A stretch of DNA of 64,000 nt. Source: Primulina eburnea (Eukaryota > Streptophyta > Magnoliopsida > Lamiales > Gesneriaceae). The number at the start of each line of letters is the position of its first letter. The stretch's first letter is position 1. Where the stretch lies: contig NC_133110.1 of the NCBI RefSeq assembly GCF_022965805.1, forward strand, positions 28,330,668-28,394,667, written 5' to 3'. This document shows, piece after piece, positions 1 through 9,829 of this stretch. Position numbers and translations under genes: made by a program. The notes beneath the pieces are model-generated. The model saw only the letters and a list, made by a program, of their open reading frames with translations, had not been told where the DNA came from and searched no databases.

Positions 1-302
1 CAATTCCACTGCTAGAAATAATATGACCCAAAAACGCTACCTTCTCCAACCAAAACTCGCACTTACTGAACTTCGCAAACAACTTGCATCCCTGCAAAAC
101 TTGCAACACTGTCCTCAAATGCTGGCTATGCTCCTCATGGCTCTTCGAGTGAATGAGAATATCGTCAATGAATACTATGACGAACTGATCAAGGTAAGGC
201 TGAAATACTCGGTTCATTAGGTCCATGAAAATAGTTGGAGCATTCGTCAGTCCAAATGGCATCACTAAAAAATCGTAATGTCCTAATCTAGTTCTGAAGG
301 TT
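1..302 (-). pseudogene. Ty3/gypsy reverse transcriptase fragment, cut by window edge
   Basis: The minus strand is open from about 302 to the left edge and encodes the palm and connection part of a gypsy reverse transcriptase. Visible motifs in order are MPFGLTNAP, the active site FIDD (bases 161-172), KFSKCEFW and FLGHIISS. This enzyme copies retrotransposon RNA into DNA. The frame has no stop, unlike the gag remnants to its right. It belongs to the element whose 5' LTR is 2998-5657. It is odd that the RT follows directly after a non-coding block (303-1215) with no protease or RT N-terminus between. The rest lies outside the window. Confidence 0.85.
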
Positions 303-1215
303 GTATTAGTTTTACTTTACTATGACCTCGAGTTCTGACTTTTCTCACAATTCCCAATATTAGAAATGGAGGTTCAAACTTATCGTATCTTACCTTCCTT
401 ATACTATACCCGTAATGTTGATCGATCTATTACATTAGCATTTATGCAGTTCAATCTAAGAAATCTTAGCACCAAAAGTTACTGATCAACTTCTATCCTT
501 GGTACTACACTCAAAAGTTAAACCTTATCTTAACCCCGTAATTAATATTGACCTACGATCCTTTAATCGAGTCTTTACCATACGACACTAACTTACGTAA
601 CTTAGCTGTTTACAAGTACATCCCAAATAAAGATTGCTGCCAATCTTAAATTTCGAGTAACACTAATCCACAAAATCCTAAAATATACAATATCGATATT
701 CTGCTTAGATAATAAAACTTTCCTAGCATCAAACACATGCTTAAACTATTTCCTTCCCAATTACATTATAGTTAAGGCCTAAGACACTTAAATCTTCCTC
801 ATTCGAACGAATGTCACACTTTGACGTATCCTCAATACTTAATTCTTTCTAACGTATAAAGCTTAATAAGTTTCCCCCTATTAATGATGGACTAATTCTA
901 ATAAATCAACTTCACTTATAACCTTTAGAATTCTAGAATCCTCATATAAAGATTTTGGATTTTTTACTCGATAAAAATCTTAATATTCGACATTGGTTAC
1001 CTATGTTGAATACAACTAATTCCCTTTTTATTTCACCCAATATCCCCATATGATCACCTATTCCATAAAATTGAAATCAAAACTTACACGACCCAAGTAG
1101 TCTTAGAGAACCTAATTCCAGTACTCATATCCACTTAATCCTAAGTTTCTTAATGACTTACAAAGATTCCTCAAAACAAGGTGTCTGATAGGACCTCTTG
1201 CCAAGTCTATCGACC
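303..1215 (-). repeat. Non-coding internal block shared with the non-autonomous element at 48.6-49.5 kb
   Basis: AT-rich DNA with no usable ORF. It aligns by eye, with many substitutions and small indels, to 48590-49500, the internal region of the large non-autonomous LTR element. Shared stretches include the segments near 365-400 and 48655-48690. Its right end overlaps the decayed tail of the gag remnant (1158-1343). Here it sits between gag and RT of a coding element, which makes that element a mosaic. Confidence 0.75.
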
Positions 1216-1343
1216 TTAATGTCCCTTTGGTTCTGCCCTGCCGCCAAAGCTCTCGACACGGCAACTGTATAAGTCAAAGGACCAGCAACTCGAACATCAC
1301 GGCGCAAGATCGGCCGCAACCCATCCATAAAATGCATCATCTT
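1158..1343 (-). pseudogene. Ty3/gypsy gag fragment, 3' part
   Basis: The minus-strand translation contains HFMDGLRPILRRDV and VSRALAAGQNQRDI, typical of the retrotransposon gag (capsid) domain of plant chromovirus-like gypsy elements. It continues the gag at 2192-2765 after an 847-bp insertion: the upstream piece ends in AIDARGK and this one resumes at KMMHFMDG. The frame ends at a stop at 1158 inside sequence resembling the non-autonomous element. The capsid product would be non-functional. Confidence 0.8.
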
Positions 1344-1344
1344 C

Positions 1345-2191
1345 TGATGCGAAACCTCGTACGAATGAGAAGCAAACACGATTATCGAAGTCGCACCCTC
1401 AACTCAATAACAAACAAGGATCGATTATGTTGTCCCGATCTTTTGAAACAAGTAATGATTTGTGATATTCACCTCTAAGTGATTAAAACTTAGCAACAAA
1501 TATCAACGATGATAACAATCGAATTTCAAACGAACCTTCAAAGAACTTGTTTTGACAATCCGTGCGAGAAACAATCGACAAACGCCACAAAGATGAAAAT
1601 CTTTGATAAGTTTGATTTGGTTTTCTTCTTGTGAAGAACAAAGCTAAAAAGCCTTGGATATATGAGAGAAATCTCAAGAATTTGTTTTCATCTGAATTGG
1701 TTTCGTTCATGTCTATAACAATACATTATATAAGCAATAAAATACAAGAAAAGTAGTGTAGAAACATTAAATAAAGTTGTCTAGCAAGTTTGACAGGGCA
1801 GGGCGCGCGGTGGCGCGACTTCTCGCGCGATGGCGCGACTTCTCGCGCGATGGCGCGCGAGTTACTGCACTTCTGCAGCACCCGGCGCGCGGGGGCGCCA
1901 CTTCTGGCGCGGCCGCGCGCGCATGCGCCTCTTCTTGCGCGGCCGCGCGCGCAGCTCTGCTGGCCTGCGCTAGCGCGCGCTGCTGCGCTGCTTCTGGTGC
2001 GGCCGCGTGCACAGTTCTGCTCATCTGCGCTAGCACATGCTGCTGCTTCTGCACATCTGCGCTAGCGCGTGCTGCTGCACTGGTTCTCTCGGGCCATTTT
2101 GAACTCATATGCTTGGTTGTTCGGGACTCCTTCAATATATTCTTTTTTGAACTCCACCACTTGCTTGGATATGCTTGATTCATCATTATTG
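1345..2191. mobile_element. Unclassified insertion in gag (possible solo LTR)
   Basis: This segment interrupts a gag frame that is continuous on both sides. The flanks carry a likely target duplication ATCTTC (1339-1344 and 2192-2197). The left end begins TGATGCG, but the right end reads ATTATTG and not CA, so a canonical LTR is not proven. It has no convincing ORF. It contains a GC-rich array (1799-2085) and, to the left of it, a TATA-like TTATATAA near 1725-1735. That is the order expected of a minus-strand LTR promoter. A solo LTR with a damaged end, or a MITE, would both fit. Confidence 0.55.
1799..2085. repeat. GC-rich palindrome array, about 30-bp period
   Basis: A CpG-dense tract in otherwise AT-rich DNA. 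It holds 20-bp direct units TGGCGCGACTTCTCGCGCGA (1811-1830 and 1831-1850). Then come palindromes GCGCGGCCGCGC and GCGCTAGCGC, centred near 1912, 1942, 1971, 2002, 2031 and 2063. GGCC-centred and CTAG-centred forms occur in turn, and many are preceded by CTTCT or CATCT. ORFs through it on both strands are compositional artefacts. Confidence 0.8.
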
Positions 2192-2765
2192 ATCTTCCCC
2201 CGGGCATCAATTGCCATCAGGGGCAAAAAGTGACACCCTTTTTCAAACTTCCTGACGAAGTCTACCACGCTGCTGTCTCCCTGTCGCAGCGACATGAACT
2301 CCCTGGTCAGGCGAGAGCGTACTTCTTCAGTGAAGTACTCGGAGTAGAAAACCTCCTTGAACCCATTCCACGTCAGTGTTTGTAAGTTCACTGACACTGA
2401 AAAGCCTTGCGTCTCGAGTCAACAAACAGGTGGCACATCTAACTCTGTCAGCATCCTGTAGCTCCATAATTGCAAAGATTACCTCGATGGACTTAATCCA
2501 TCCTTCTGCTATCATCGGGTCAGTGGTCCCCGAAAAATTCTTCGGATTCATCCTCCTAAATCTTTCATAGACTGCCTCCAGTCTGGGCCTCGCCCCTGTG
2601 TCTACTACAGTCTAGTTCCCCGCAATTGTGCGAAGAACTGGGCCATCCCTGCAAGCATCTAAGCCTTCATATCTGGGGTGGACGAGGAGGAGTGACCCTC
2701 TCCCCATCCTGGGTTTTCCTATTCTCATCGCCTGCTTCACGCACAATCCTACGTCTGGGAGGCAT
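2192..2765 (-). pseudogene. Ty3/gypsy gag, 5' part, frameshifted
   Basis: A start MPPRRR is visible at 2765 on the minus strand, followed by a short basic N-terminus, an early stop and frameshifts. Clear gag-domain sequence then follows: NPKNFSGTTDP, GWIKSIEVIF, WNGFKEVFYSEYF, REFMSLRQGDSSV and KFEKGCHFLPLMA. The starting methionine and MPPRR-type N-terminus match the intact gypsy polyprotein at 44973. The leader and primer site lie immediately upstream (2766-2997). The frame is broken a second time by the insertion at 1345-2191. It is a dead copy of the capsid gene. Confidence 0.85.
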
Positions 2766-2983
2766 AGTGTTTTGACATTTACCCAACACGTAAACCCAAC
2801 ATGCATGTACATAATACCAAAATTAAGATGCACGTAGTTTGAACTTAAAACATGTACATGCTGAAATCATGAATTAATGCTTACTACATGACATAATTCA
2901 ATACTTTAAAACTTACAGACTTGAGGTGTGACTTCCTGAGATTCTTGTGAGTGACGGTAGGCATAACCTTTTACAAGAACAAC

Positions 2984-2995
2984 GCTCTGATACCA
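2984..2995 (-). other. Primer-binding site, tRNA-Met type
   Basis: The minus strand reads TGGTATCAGAGC, the complement of the initiator tRNA-Met 3' end, two bases from the LTR end at 2998. This fixes the minus-strand orientation and the 5' LTR identity. Confidence 0.9.
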
Positions 2996-2997
2996 AG

Positions 2998-5657
2998 TGT
3001 AACGTACCGTACTTTACTATTTAAAATTTGGGGAAAAATTAAAAATTTTATTAAATTTAAACATCCATACGGTCGTCAACTCATCGTTCATAAAAATTAT
3101 ATCTTTGAAATCATCCATCACCAATAAAAATTTTGCTAAAAGAAGAGCTGGCTCAAAACATCTCGCATCAAAACATAAAATCAGAGTATTAATATTTTAA
3201 TGCTTAAAATTTTAGAATAACGTGGGCGGTCCTCGGGTCTAGCCTTCTGTTCAGTCCAAGCCTGCTCCTTGGTCCCCACCCCTCGTCTCATCATGATCAT
3301 CCTCACCTGCATCGATCAAGTCTAGTGAGTCTAAAGACTCAACACGTATAAACTGGAAGTAACGAATAATACGTAAAAAAACCACATGCAATTTCAAAAT
3401 AGAGCATACATACTTAAACTTGAACTTGAAATAAACTTTAGCATACGTACATATCTTAGACGTGCCATAACGTGAAACTTTCATAAACATGCTTGCATTC
3501 TTGAACATACTTAAACATACATACTTCATAATTTTCTTTGCGTAGAGACATGTTTCAAAGCAAGTGGCCCATAACATATTTCGACTGATCAGACTAAACC
3601 ACAGAACTGGGATGACAGGGACGTATCCACTGCCACATACATGAGATCCCCATTCATAATTTAACGGGCTGATTGGTCCACGTTCATAATTTAACGCTTT
3701 CCAATCACGATCTAAACCCATTCATAATTTAACGGGGTGGAGAGGTCCTCGGCCACGTTCACCGACTTCCAAACCCATTCATAATTTGGCCACAAGACAT
3801 TTAGCATACCTCAAAAACTTGAAAGATTTTCTTTTGCACGTCAACATACTTACTTGGCGTTGAGGGATTCGTTGGATTTCACTTGGGGCCGCTACTGCAC
3901 ATAATAACATGAATTCTAAATCTTTAACTTGCATGTCTTAGGCGTAGGTACTCGAGCTCACCACCAAAGTGAATAAGCAGCTTATGACATTCTAGTTCGC
4001 TCCAGATTTGACCTCGTTTAATCATCGTACTAAACCATGACATAAAACCACAAAAAAATCATATATTTTAATAAATAAATTTTAACCATGGTGCTAAACC
4101 ATGATATAGAACCCCGAGGCAAATCCTAAAAAAAATATAAATTTTTTTAAACTTTATTTTTAAAAGGGGATACACGGACCCCGTGTAGGGGTTCGTGTAC
4201 GTGTCCGGGAGGCACTGGAATTTCGTATTTTTGAAGAAAACGGACACGGACTCCGTGTAGGGGTCCGGGTAGGCACTGGACTCGCAAACTCACGAAAATT
4301 TACTAACTTATTCATTCACCCTTTCAATCCAAGCCTAAGGACCATGAACCAACACCTCAAGACTCATCCTAGGATGTTATTACATTGATTCAAACCCATA
4401 CAAACACCCCGGACGTTCCCAAACATCGACAAGTAACTTCAATACAACAATAACCCGCAATTCGGCATCGTTTCGCTTCCTACGACTTCTATTACATCCC
4501 AAGGCAATCCCGACCCAAACGGACCACCAAATAACACCTAAATACATCTCATAACATATCTAAATGCAGTAGCACAAGCCCGTCGATGCCTAACGAAGCC
4601 TGCAACAAATAACTTCAAGAACATATCACTAACATAATTTTCAGGAAACACAATTTGAGCAATCCCACGAAAACGGTCATAACTCACTCAATTATTATCC
4701 AAATATTTCTAATTTTATATCAAATCGAAGGTATCGAAAAGTTCTACAATTTTCAAGTTGAACTCACGACCAAAAAGTCGTAGTTTTAAAAATGATAGCT
4801 AAAACGAGTTTTCAGATCTAAAATTATTTCAAAACTGATCCAAATAATTTTCCGATCAAACGACAAACGTCACACATATATTTTTACACATAAACAACGC
4901 AACACATAATATGACATGATCGATACAGCAAAAGAAAGAATATACGTGCCTTATGATGATAAAATTTACCGACACGGCGATACCGAAGCGGAGAAAGAAG
5001 CGAGGTTGATCCGGGATGATGGTGGCTCGGTTATCTTGCAATAAAATCGCCGAAAACTTGCTGGAAAAATAGAGGGGAACGGGGCGGCTGCTTGTTTTCT
5101 CAAGAACCCTAAGTTTTCTTTATTTAAAAATATGAAAATTAATGTGTAGGTGTGTTGTGTGTTTTAGTGTGTGTGAGTGTGTGTACGTGTGTGTGGGTTT
5201 TTGATTAGGAGAAATTAGTGCTAATTTAATTGATAAAAATATTAATAAAGGTTAACCCACACTAATTTTAACAAGACTCTTAAATTAAAAATAACACCCA
5301 CCAAAATGCTAATTTTAAAAGTTTTAAACTCTTAAAGTTACCAACTAAATAATTTGGGCTCAAAGATGCTAAAACTAAATAAATCATTAAATTGCCCCAT
5401 CCTCAAATTTAAAATAAATTACCACACTTTCAAATTTCCAAAAATCGTCACCGGTCTTTTCCACTATCCCGCCTCGAATAATCACCTGAAACATGAAACT
5501 CGAAAAACATTTTAACGTGCATCTCATAAACTCGAATAATTTAAAATAATGCATTTAAATAAATCATGCATGGCTTAAAACTCATTTTAAAATTAGTTAA
5601 ATGATTTAATAATTAAATAACTGCATGGTTATACGTGTACTGAATTTGGGCACTACA
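2998..5657 (-). mobile_element. 5' LTR of a minus-strand gypsy element, same family as the non-autonomous element LTRs
   Basis: On the plus strand it runs from TGTAACGTACC to CACTACA, about 2.66 kb, next to the primer site. It aligns along its length with the LTRs of the 36866-55885 element, including the CGTTCATAATTTAACG repeats (3650-3735), the ACACGG dyads (4171-4258) and a GT-rich stretch near 5145-5205. No long ORF is present. The 3' LTR lies beyond the left edge, so no target duplication can be tested. Confidence 0.88.
4171..4258. repeat. Two ACACGG/CCGTGT dyads 72 bp apart in the LTR
   Basis: TACACGG-ACC-CCGTGTA is centred at 4179 and ACACGG-ACT-CCGTGT at 4251. Each is followed by TCCGGG-containing sequence and GGCACTGGA. 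AT-rich TATA-like DNA lies on the downstream (left) side at 4130-4165. The equivalent dyads in the other LTRs are centred at 38100 and 38174, and at 54306 and 54368. Confidence 0.75.
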
Positions 5658-6107
5658 GTTCAGCGGCATAACTGCAGAATCTCAATATACCCAGCAATAC
5701 AATATCAATCAGATATCAATCCCAACATCTCATAATCGATAACAATATAATCTGATATAAAATCTCAGTCAAATCCATTCTGAAAATCATAAAAATTTCA
5801 AACGGTATCCGTTCTTCAATCCGGTTTCGATTATACGATGTCTAACATGTCAAGAACATCATATATGATTCTTATCCGATTTCTTCAATATCATAATTTC
5901 AATTCATATCAAAACATAAGAAAACTTACGTCCAGTTATAGCCTGTGTCGAGAGGAATACGGTATTGAGCTCGGATCGAAAATCAGACGGTTGGATTCTT
6001 CAAAATCAACTTTAATATCAAAAACTCAATTTACTTGAAGCTCTCGGTTTACTTGCTCGGAATGTCTGAATGATGGAAATCAATCAATTTACATATATAT
6101 ACACATA

Positions 6108-6120
<13 letters not shown>

Positions 6121-6138
<18 letters not shown>

Positions 6139-6139
6139 T
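6121..6139 (-). promoter_or_regulatory. TATA run of the truncated gypsy LTR
   Basis: An alternating TA run follows a GT run, about 43 bp downstream (minus sense) of the palindrome array. The arrangement matches the TATA box at 39917-39926 in the intact element. Confidence 0.6.
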
Positions 6140-6181
6140 GCATGTTTCAGCCATGTGGCTCATCTCTTTCACTTGCACGTC

Positions 6182-6420
6182 TCGCGCATATGCGCGACCT
6201 CAACCGGCGCATATGCGCGAGACCTACTGGTCTCAGCAGTTTTCCTCTCAGCATCTCGCGCATATGCGCGTCATCCTCTGGCACATATGCGCGAGTTCTC
6301 TGGAGTTGACATTGTCAAGTGCACATGCTCGCGTATATGCGCGCACCTCCTTCGCGCATATGCGCGAAGTTCTCTGCCCAACTCGCGCATATACGCGCAT
6401 CCTGGTGGCGCATATGCGCG
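6182..6420. repeat. Palindrome array, eight copies of TCGCGCATATGCGCGA
   Basis: Eight copies of a 16-bp perfect or near-perfect palindrome have centres near 6189, 6212, 6263, 6286, 6336, 6359, 6390 and 6413. The intervals are 23, 51, 23, 50, 23, 31 and 23 bp, so there are four pairs at constant 23-bp spacing. The array lies in the LTR upstream of the TATA run. It is rich in CpG, unlike its surroundings. Confidence 0.92.
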
Positions 6421-6549
6421 AGGGGTACTGTCCTCGCACATAATTCACGTCTTTCTTCGTCTTTCTCAGTCCGATCCTCTCCGTCTATAATCACATCAAT
6501 TATCAACAAATCATTTGAAATTATAATAACAAAATTCTCGGACATTACT

Positions 6550-6800
6550 GAAGGGGAGACGTAGGAGCATTTGAAGACTCCAAACATCCATAAACTCCGT
6601 GTGTTCTAGTTGATTACTTATTCAGTTTTCACAATATTCTACACTGAGTATTCAATCTATATTTCAGTCTATTTCCGTACTATAATCAGTTGACTGATTT
6701 ATATTGACATACAAGATTTCTAGATCAGTCATATACAAGACTGATTCATACTTAAAAAGATCTAAAAAAAACTGAGTGTTTATTCAACCCTCCCCCTTCT
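6550..6800 (+). mobile_element. Copia LTR fragment
   Basis: The segment beginning GAAGGGGAGACGTAGGAG aligns with the reverse complement of 24420-24465 within the solo LTR at 24111-25546 (shared GACGTAGGAGCA, TTGAAG and ACATCCATAAA). It is therefore the 3' part of a related LTR in plus orientation. The CAGTTGACTGAT-type words that follow are also typical of that LTR. The far boundary is unclear. 6801-7012 shows nothing I recognise. Confidence 0.5.
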
Positions 6801-7012
6801 GAACATTCTGACTATGTTAACCAATCCTATCAATTCTAAACGATGAGATTGGATTCTGAGATCTATAGCGATGGAACCAATTAAAACAATAATTTCTCAA
6901 ATGTTTCTACAGGACCCGACGAGTTGTCAATATACTAAAAAACTCACGACATTATAAAGAAGAGTATGTCTATGGCTATATTAATCATTGAAGGAACTTG
7001 AGTGCTAACTGC

Positions 7013-8079
7013 TGATCTAGAAAACTTGCATTGTGAAATCCTCAGTATAAAGTATATAAAATTCAAGCTCGATATGATCACAAGTGCACGATGTTAAGTA
7101 ATAATATAGTGTCACGAGTACGAGTAACGTTCGTCCAGAGACTGTATTTCACTGATATTGTTTTCAACTATGTTTTCTTTATTTCCGTGATTAACTACAG
7201 TACTTAAATGAATAAATAGTTGAATGCAAACAAACAAGATGAAATAAATATTTATAAATCAAATGGGAAATTAATTTATTGGGAATATCGATTCACCTAT
7301 CCCTAGTTATTTTCACTAATTAATCTTGACTATTGTTCATTTCTTTCGACCGAATTCCCGAAATGATTAACAAATTTTCTCGAGCTATATTGCAAAAATT
7401 CGACACGATGAAATAATTAAAAATCTTTAAATATTTATCAACGGTGAATTGCATGCACGAGAAATTTCCTTCTCTACTCGTGCTGAGGCGGTCGAGAATT
7501 CTTGCCCTAGCACGAGGTGTTCTGTCCATTTGGTTATTTTTCAGCATCTTATGCTGGGGTGTTCGAGAAATCTCGCTCTAGCTCGAGGTCCTCTGTTTCG
7601 ACTTAATTTCTTTATCTCATCACACTGGTCTGCCTCAACGAATTTCAACATACATTTCATTAAATAATGCACAAAGCTAGTTTTTGCACATCACCTCGAA
7701 GTTTATACACTATGATCTTTCATCGATTTGAAAACGTGTGTTTGTGTAATGTTGGTTCGAGCATCATGCATTTCCACAGTAAAAAATTTCAAAGCTGTAA
7801 GAGACTTCAATCAGCATGTCGGTGTAAGTATCCCTCTCTCACATCCATCTTCACTAATTACCGATTCGTAGCACAGATGGTTAGGAATTGTTAGGCATAA
7901 ATCAACACTAGATAGGGGGTACTTGAATAAGCAAAAATGGGAAAAGAAAAGGAGACAGTGGTGTATTATTGTTGCACATGTAGATTTTTCATCTGATTTT
8001 CTTCAACTCCATACATCTCTGTCCTTTTTAGCATAGGAATAAAATTTAATTCTTTTAATTGGCTCCCCTGCACCTTACA
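7013..8079 (-). mobile_element. Athila-type 3' LTR (right boundary tentative)
   Basis: 7013-7255 aligns with the 5' LTR remnant at 14976-15242, including a GTACGAGTA-rich stretch and an AACAAACAAGATGAAATAAA stretch, so this is an LTR of the minus-strand Athila element. The right end is uncertain because the mate is truncated. CTTACA at 8074-8079, followed by pyrimidine-rich DNA (a possible polypurine tract on the minus strand), is one candidate. 8080-8264 is non-coding. Confidence 0.6.
7480..7584. repeat. Inverted-motif pairs in the Athila LTR
   Basis: GTGCTGAGG (7480-7488) faces CCCTAGCAC (7505-7513). A second, more diverged set follows: ATGCTGGGG (7551-7559) faces TCTAGCTC near 7577-7584. 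Half-site centres are spaced about 25, 46 and 25 bp. The same motif set occurs at 9576-9674 inside the element. A TATA-like TGATAAATAT (minus strand, 7431-7440) lies 40 bp downstream. Confidence 0.7.
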
Positions 8080-8264
8080 TCTCCTTCGTTCTCCCAAAAT
8101 TCTTTTTGCTAGAACTTGGTTGTTTTTACAAGTTCAGCATAATTATTTTATTTTTCTTTACTCCCTCAGATAGGAATAAGAGGTATGGAAATGTGGATTC
8201 ATTTCAATCTTAGGGATAGGTAATAAGGCTAGATATAAAAGTGGCAAGCATCAATAAACAAATA

Positions 8265-9400
8265 TTACTGGTAATCTGGCTGAGGGTAACCATATCGGGA
8301 TGAGAATGAAGGCGGGTAAGCCGGTGGTGGTGCATAGGCCAAGATGTCAAGACCCATGTGCGAGGGAATACCGTGCACTAAAGACTCTATTGACATCATG
8401 TACGCGCTGTGGATGGCATTGTATTGATCCTGATGAAACCGAAAAAGCACATAGCTCATCAACTTTATCATTAACTATCCACCTTCTGGGCTGTGGTGGC
8501 AGTGGTGGTCAACTAACTGTGGCTTCCTCCTCAGACACCTCTGGGAAGTCTGAAGCGTGTTTTCTCCGTTTTGTTTTCATCCAAGAGTCGTCAATGGGTT
8601 TCATCGGTTGCATCCACTCATCATCCACATTGATGGCAAACTCTGCTCGCACACACAACTCCGTAATTATAGAGGGAAAAAAAGGCAATGTTGGGACTAT
8701 GTATGGACTATTGAATCTGAGAGAAAATCACCCTGCCCACATTTATCGAAATGCTCACCATTAGGGAATATATCATCGTGGCTCAGTACTTCTGAACATC
8801 GTTGGTGTGGGACACCAGCATGAAACGCTTCGACAGAAAAGCGTACCACAACGCAAGCCTAAATCGCAAATATTTCTCAAGCAAACAACTAGGAGTCTTC
8901 CAAATAGCTCCGGGTAACAAAGTGTTTGCAGAATTAATTCAAAGTCCAGGTTGGCTATTAACTCCTCCAATGCCGATTCATCAATAATAGGGGTGCCCAA
9001 CAATTCATTTAAAGTGGTAAAGTCAAAATAAATTAATTTACCCTAAACCATAGCCTTCCCATCTGTCAGCTCGGCGATTTTGGTATAGAATTCGCTCACT
9101 ATCACAACCACCGCAGCCTTAGGTATAGCAAAAAATGATTCTCATACTTTTTCCACAATATTTTTTTGAAGATTTATTGATTTAACGGAGGAATCAAACC
9201 CTCGCTCGGGAATAGGACGCCTATGCAACTTGGCATGATCATATTGTTTGCGAGATTCGTCATTCACAAATTTTCCACTATTTTTGAAAGAAGATGAAGA
9301 AGCATGTGTTACCTTTGATATCTTGGGAGCCTTGGACAAACTTGGGTGTGGGAGAGACAAGATAGCCACCAACAAGTTCCTTGAAAATTCTGAAGGGAGA
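8265..9400 (-). pseudogene. Athila third ORF (plant transposon protein family), broken
   Basis: Minus-strand fragments in order carry PIPERGFDSSVKSINLQKNIVEKV-type sequence (9142-9375), then TDGKAMV, GTPIIDESALEEL and DFELILQTLCYPE (8773-9003), then a segment that ends in a proline- and tyrosine-rich tail (8265-8471). This resembles the putative plant transposon protein found downstream of integrase in Athila elements. That is the position of the so-called env-like ORF, whose function is not settled. Several frameshifts and stops break it. A TATA box and motif pairs lie just upstream (9561-9674), so it may have had its own promoter. Family assignment is from memory of typical sequences. Confidence 0.65.
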
Positions 9401-9560
9401 ATGGAGTCGCTGACATGCTTAACTAGTTAGGGACGTAGGAAATCGGGGGCTGTGCCTGCAAATTTAACATGAGAGACTGAAAATCGAAAGGGAGGGGCGA
9501 AATTTTTTGTTGGAGGTGAAAGAAGGGTTCACACAGAATGGAGGAAAGACGAGAAAGAAG

Positions 9561-9674
9561 GGTTTTATAGCGCGGCACGCTGGGGCGGTCGAAAATGTCA
9601 GCCCTAGCACGAAGACCTCTGCCCAAAATAAAAGTATGGTGTGCTGGGATGGTCCAAAATGATCACCCTAGCAT
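9561..9674 (-). promoter_or_regulatory. Candidate internal promoter for the Athila third ORF
   Basis: On the minus strand CTATAAAACC (9561-9570) is a good plant TATA box. Directly upstream lie two motif pairs: CGCTGGGG with CCCTAGCAC (centres 9581 and 9606), and GTGCTGGGA with CCCTAGCAT (centres 9645 and 9670). The same pairs occur in the LTR at 7480-7584. The TATA box lies about 160 bp before the third ORF and after the end of integrase, where a subgenomic RNA would start. Confidence 0.6.
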
Positions 9675-9829
9675 GAGCTCCTCTGTTTTTGAATTTTTAG
9701 CATTTTTATTTTTATTTAATAAATAAAATGAATTAAATTTATACACTTAATATAAAAATAATTATCGAACAAAAGTACAAGATAAAGAGAAGAGAGAAAG
9801 TTCTCAATTTATAATCGAGAGCATGACTA

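Larger units (their letters stand above)
5658..6549 (-). mobile_element. Truncated gypsy LTR
   Basis: The order on the minus strand matches the Tekay-like LTR at 38446-40339: an end near CGGACATTAC (compare GGGCATTACA), then a palindrome array (6182-6420), a TATA run (6121-6139) and AT-rich transcribed DNA. The left end is cut at the LTR boundary at 5657 and the right end meets copia-derived DNA. There is no coding sequence. It is a remnant of a third gypsy family, distinct in sequence from those at 38 kb and 62 kb. Confidence 0.65.

Noticed and set aside
1767..2210. ORFs of 91-147 aa rich in Ala, Arg and Cys
   Set aside because: They come from the GC-rich array and disagree with the gag frame that the insertion interrupts.
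5140..5210. GT-rich stretch as a regulatory element
   Set aside because: A simple microsatellite shared by LTRs of this family (47765-47825, 55285-55340); nothing beyond slippage is needed to explain it.
6070..6587. Overlapping ORFs on both strands with repeated AHMRE and RICA-type peptides
   Set aside because: They are translations of the CpG palindrome array. All frames and both strands are open because the array is palindromic, and there is no protein family match.
8300..8764. 154-aa plus-strand ORF
   Set aside because: It is antisense to the Athila third ORF, whose minus-strand frames match the family.
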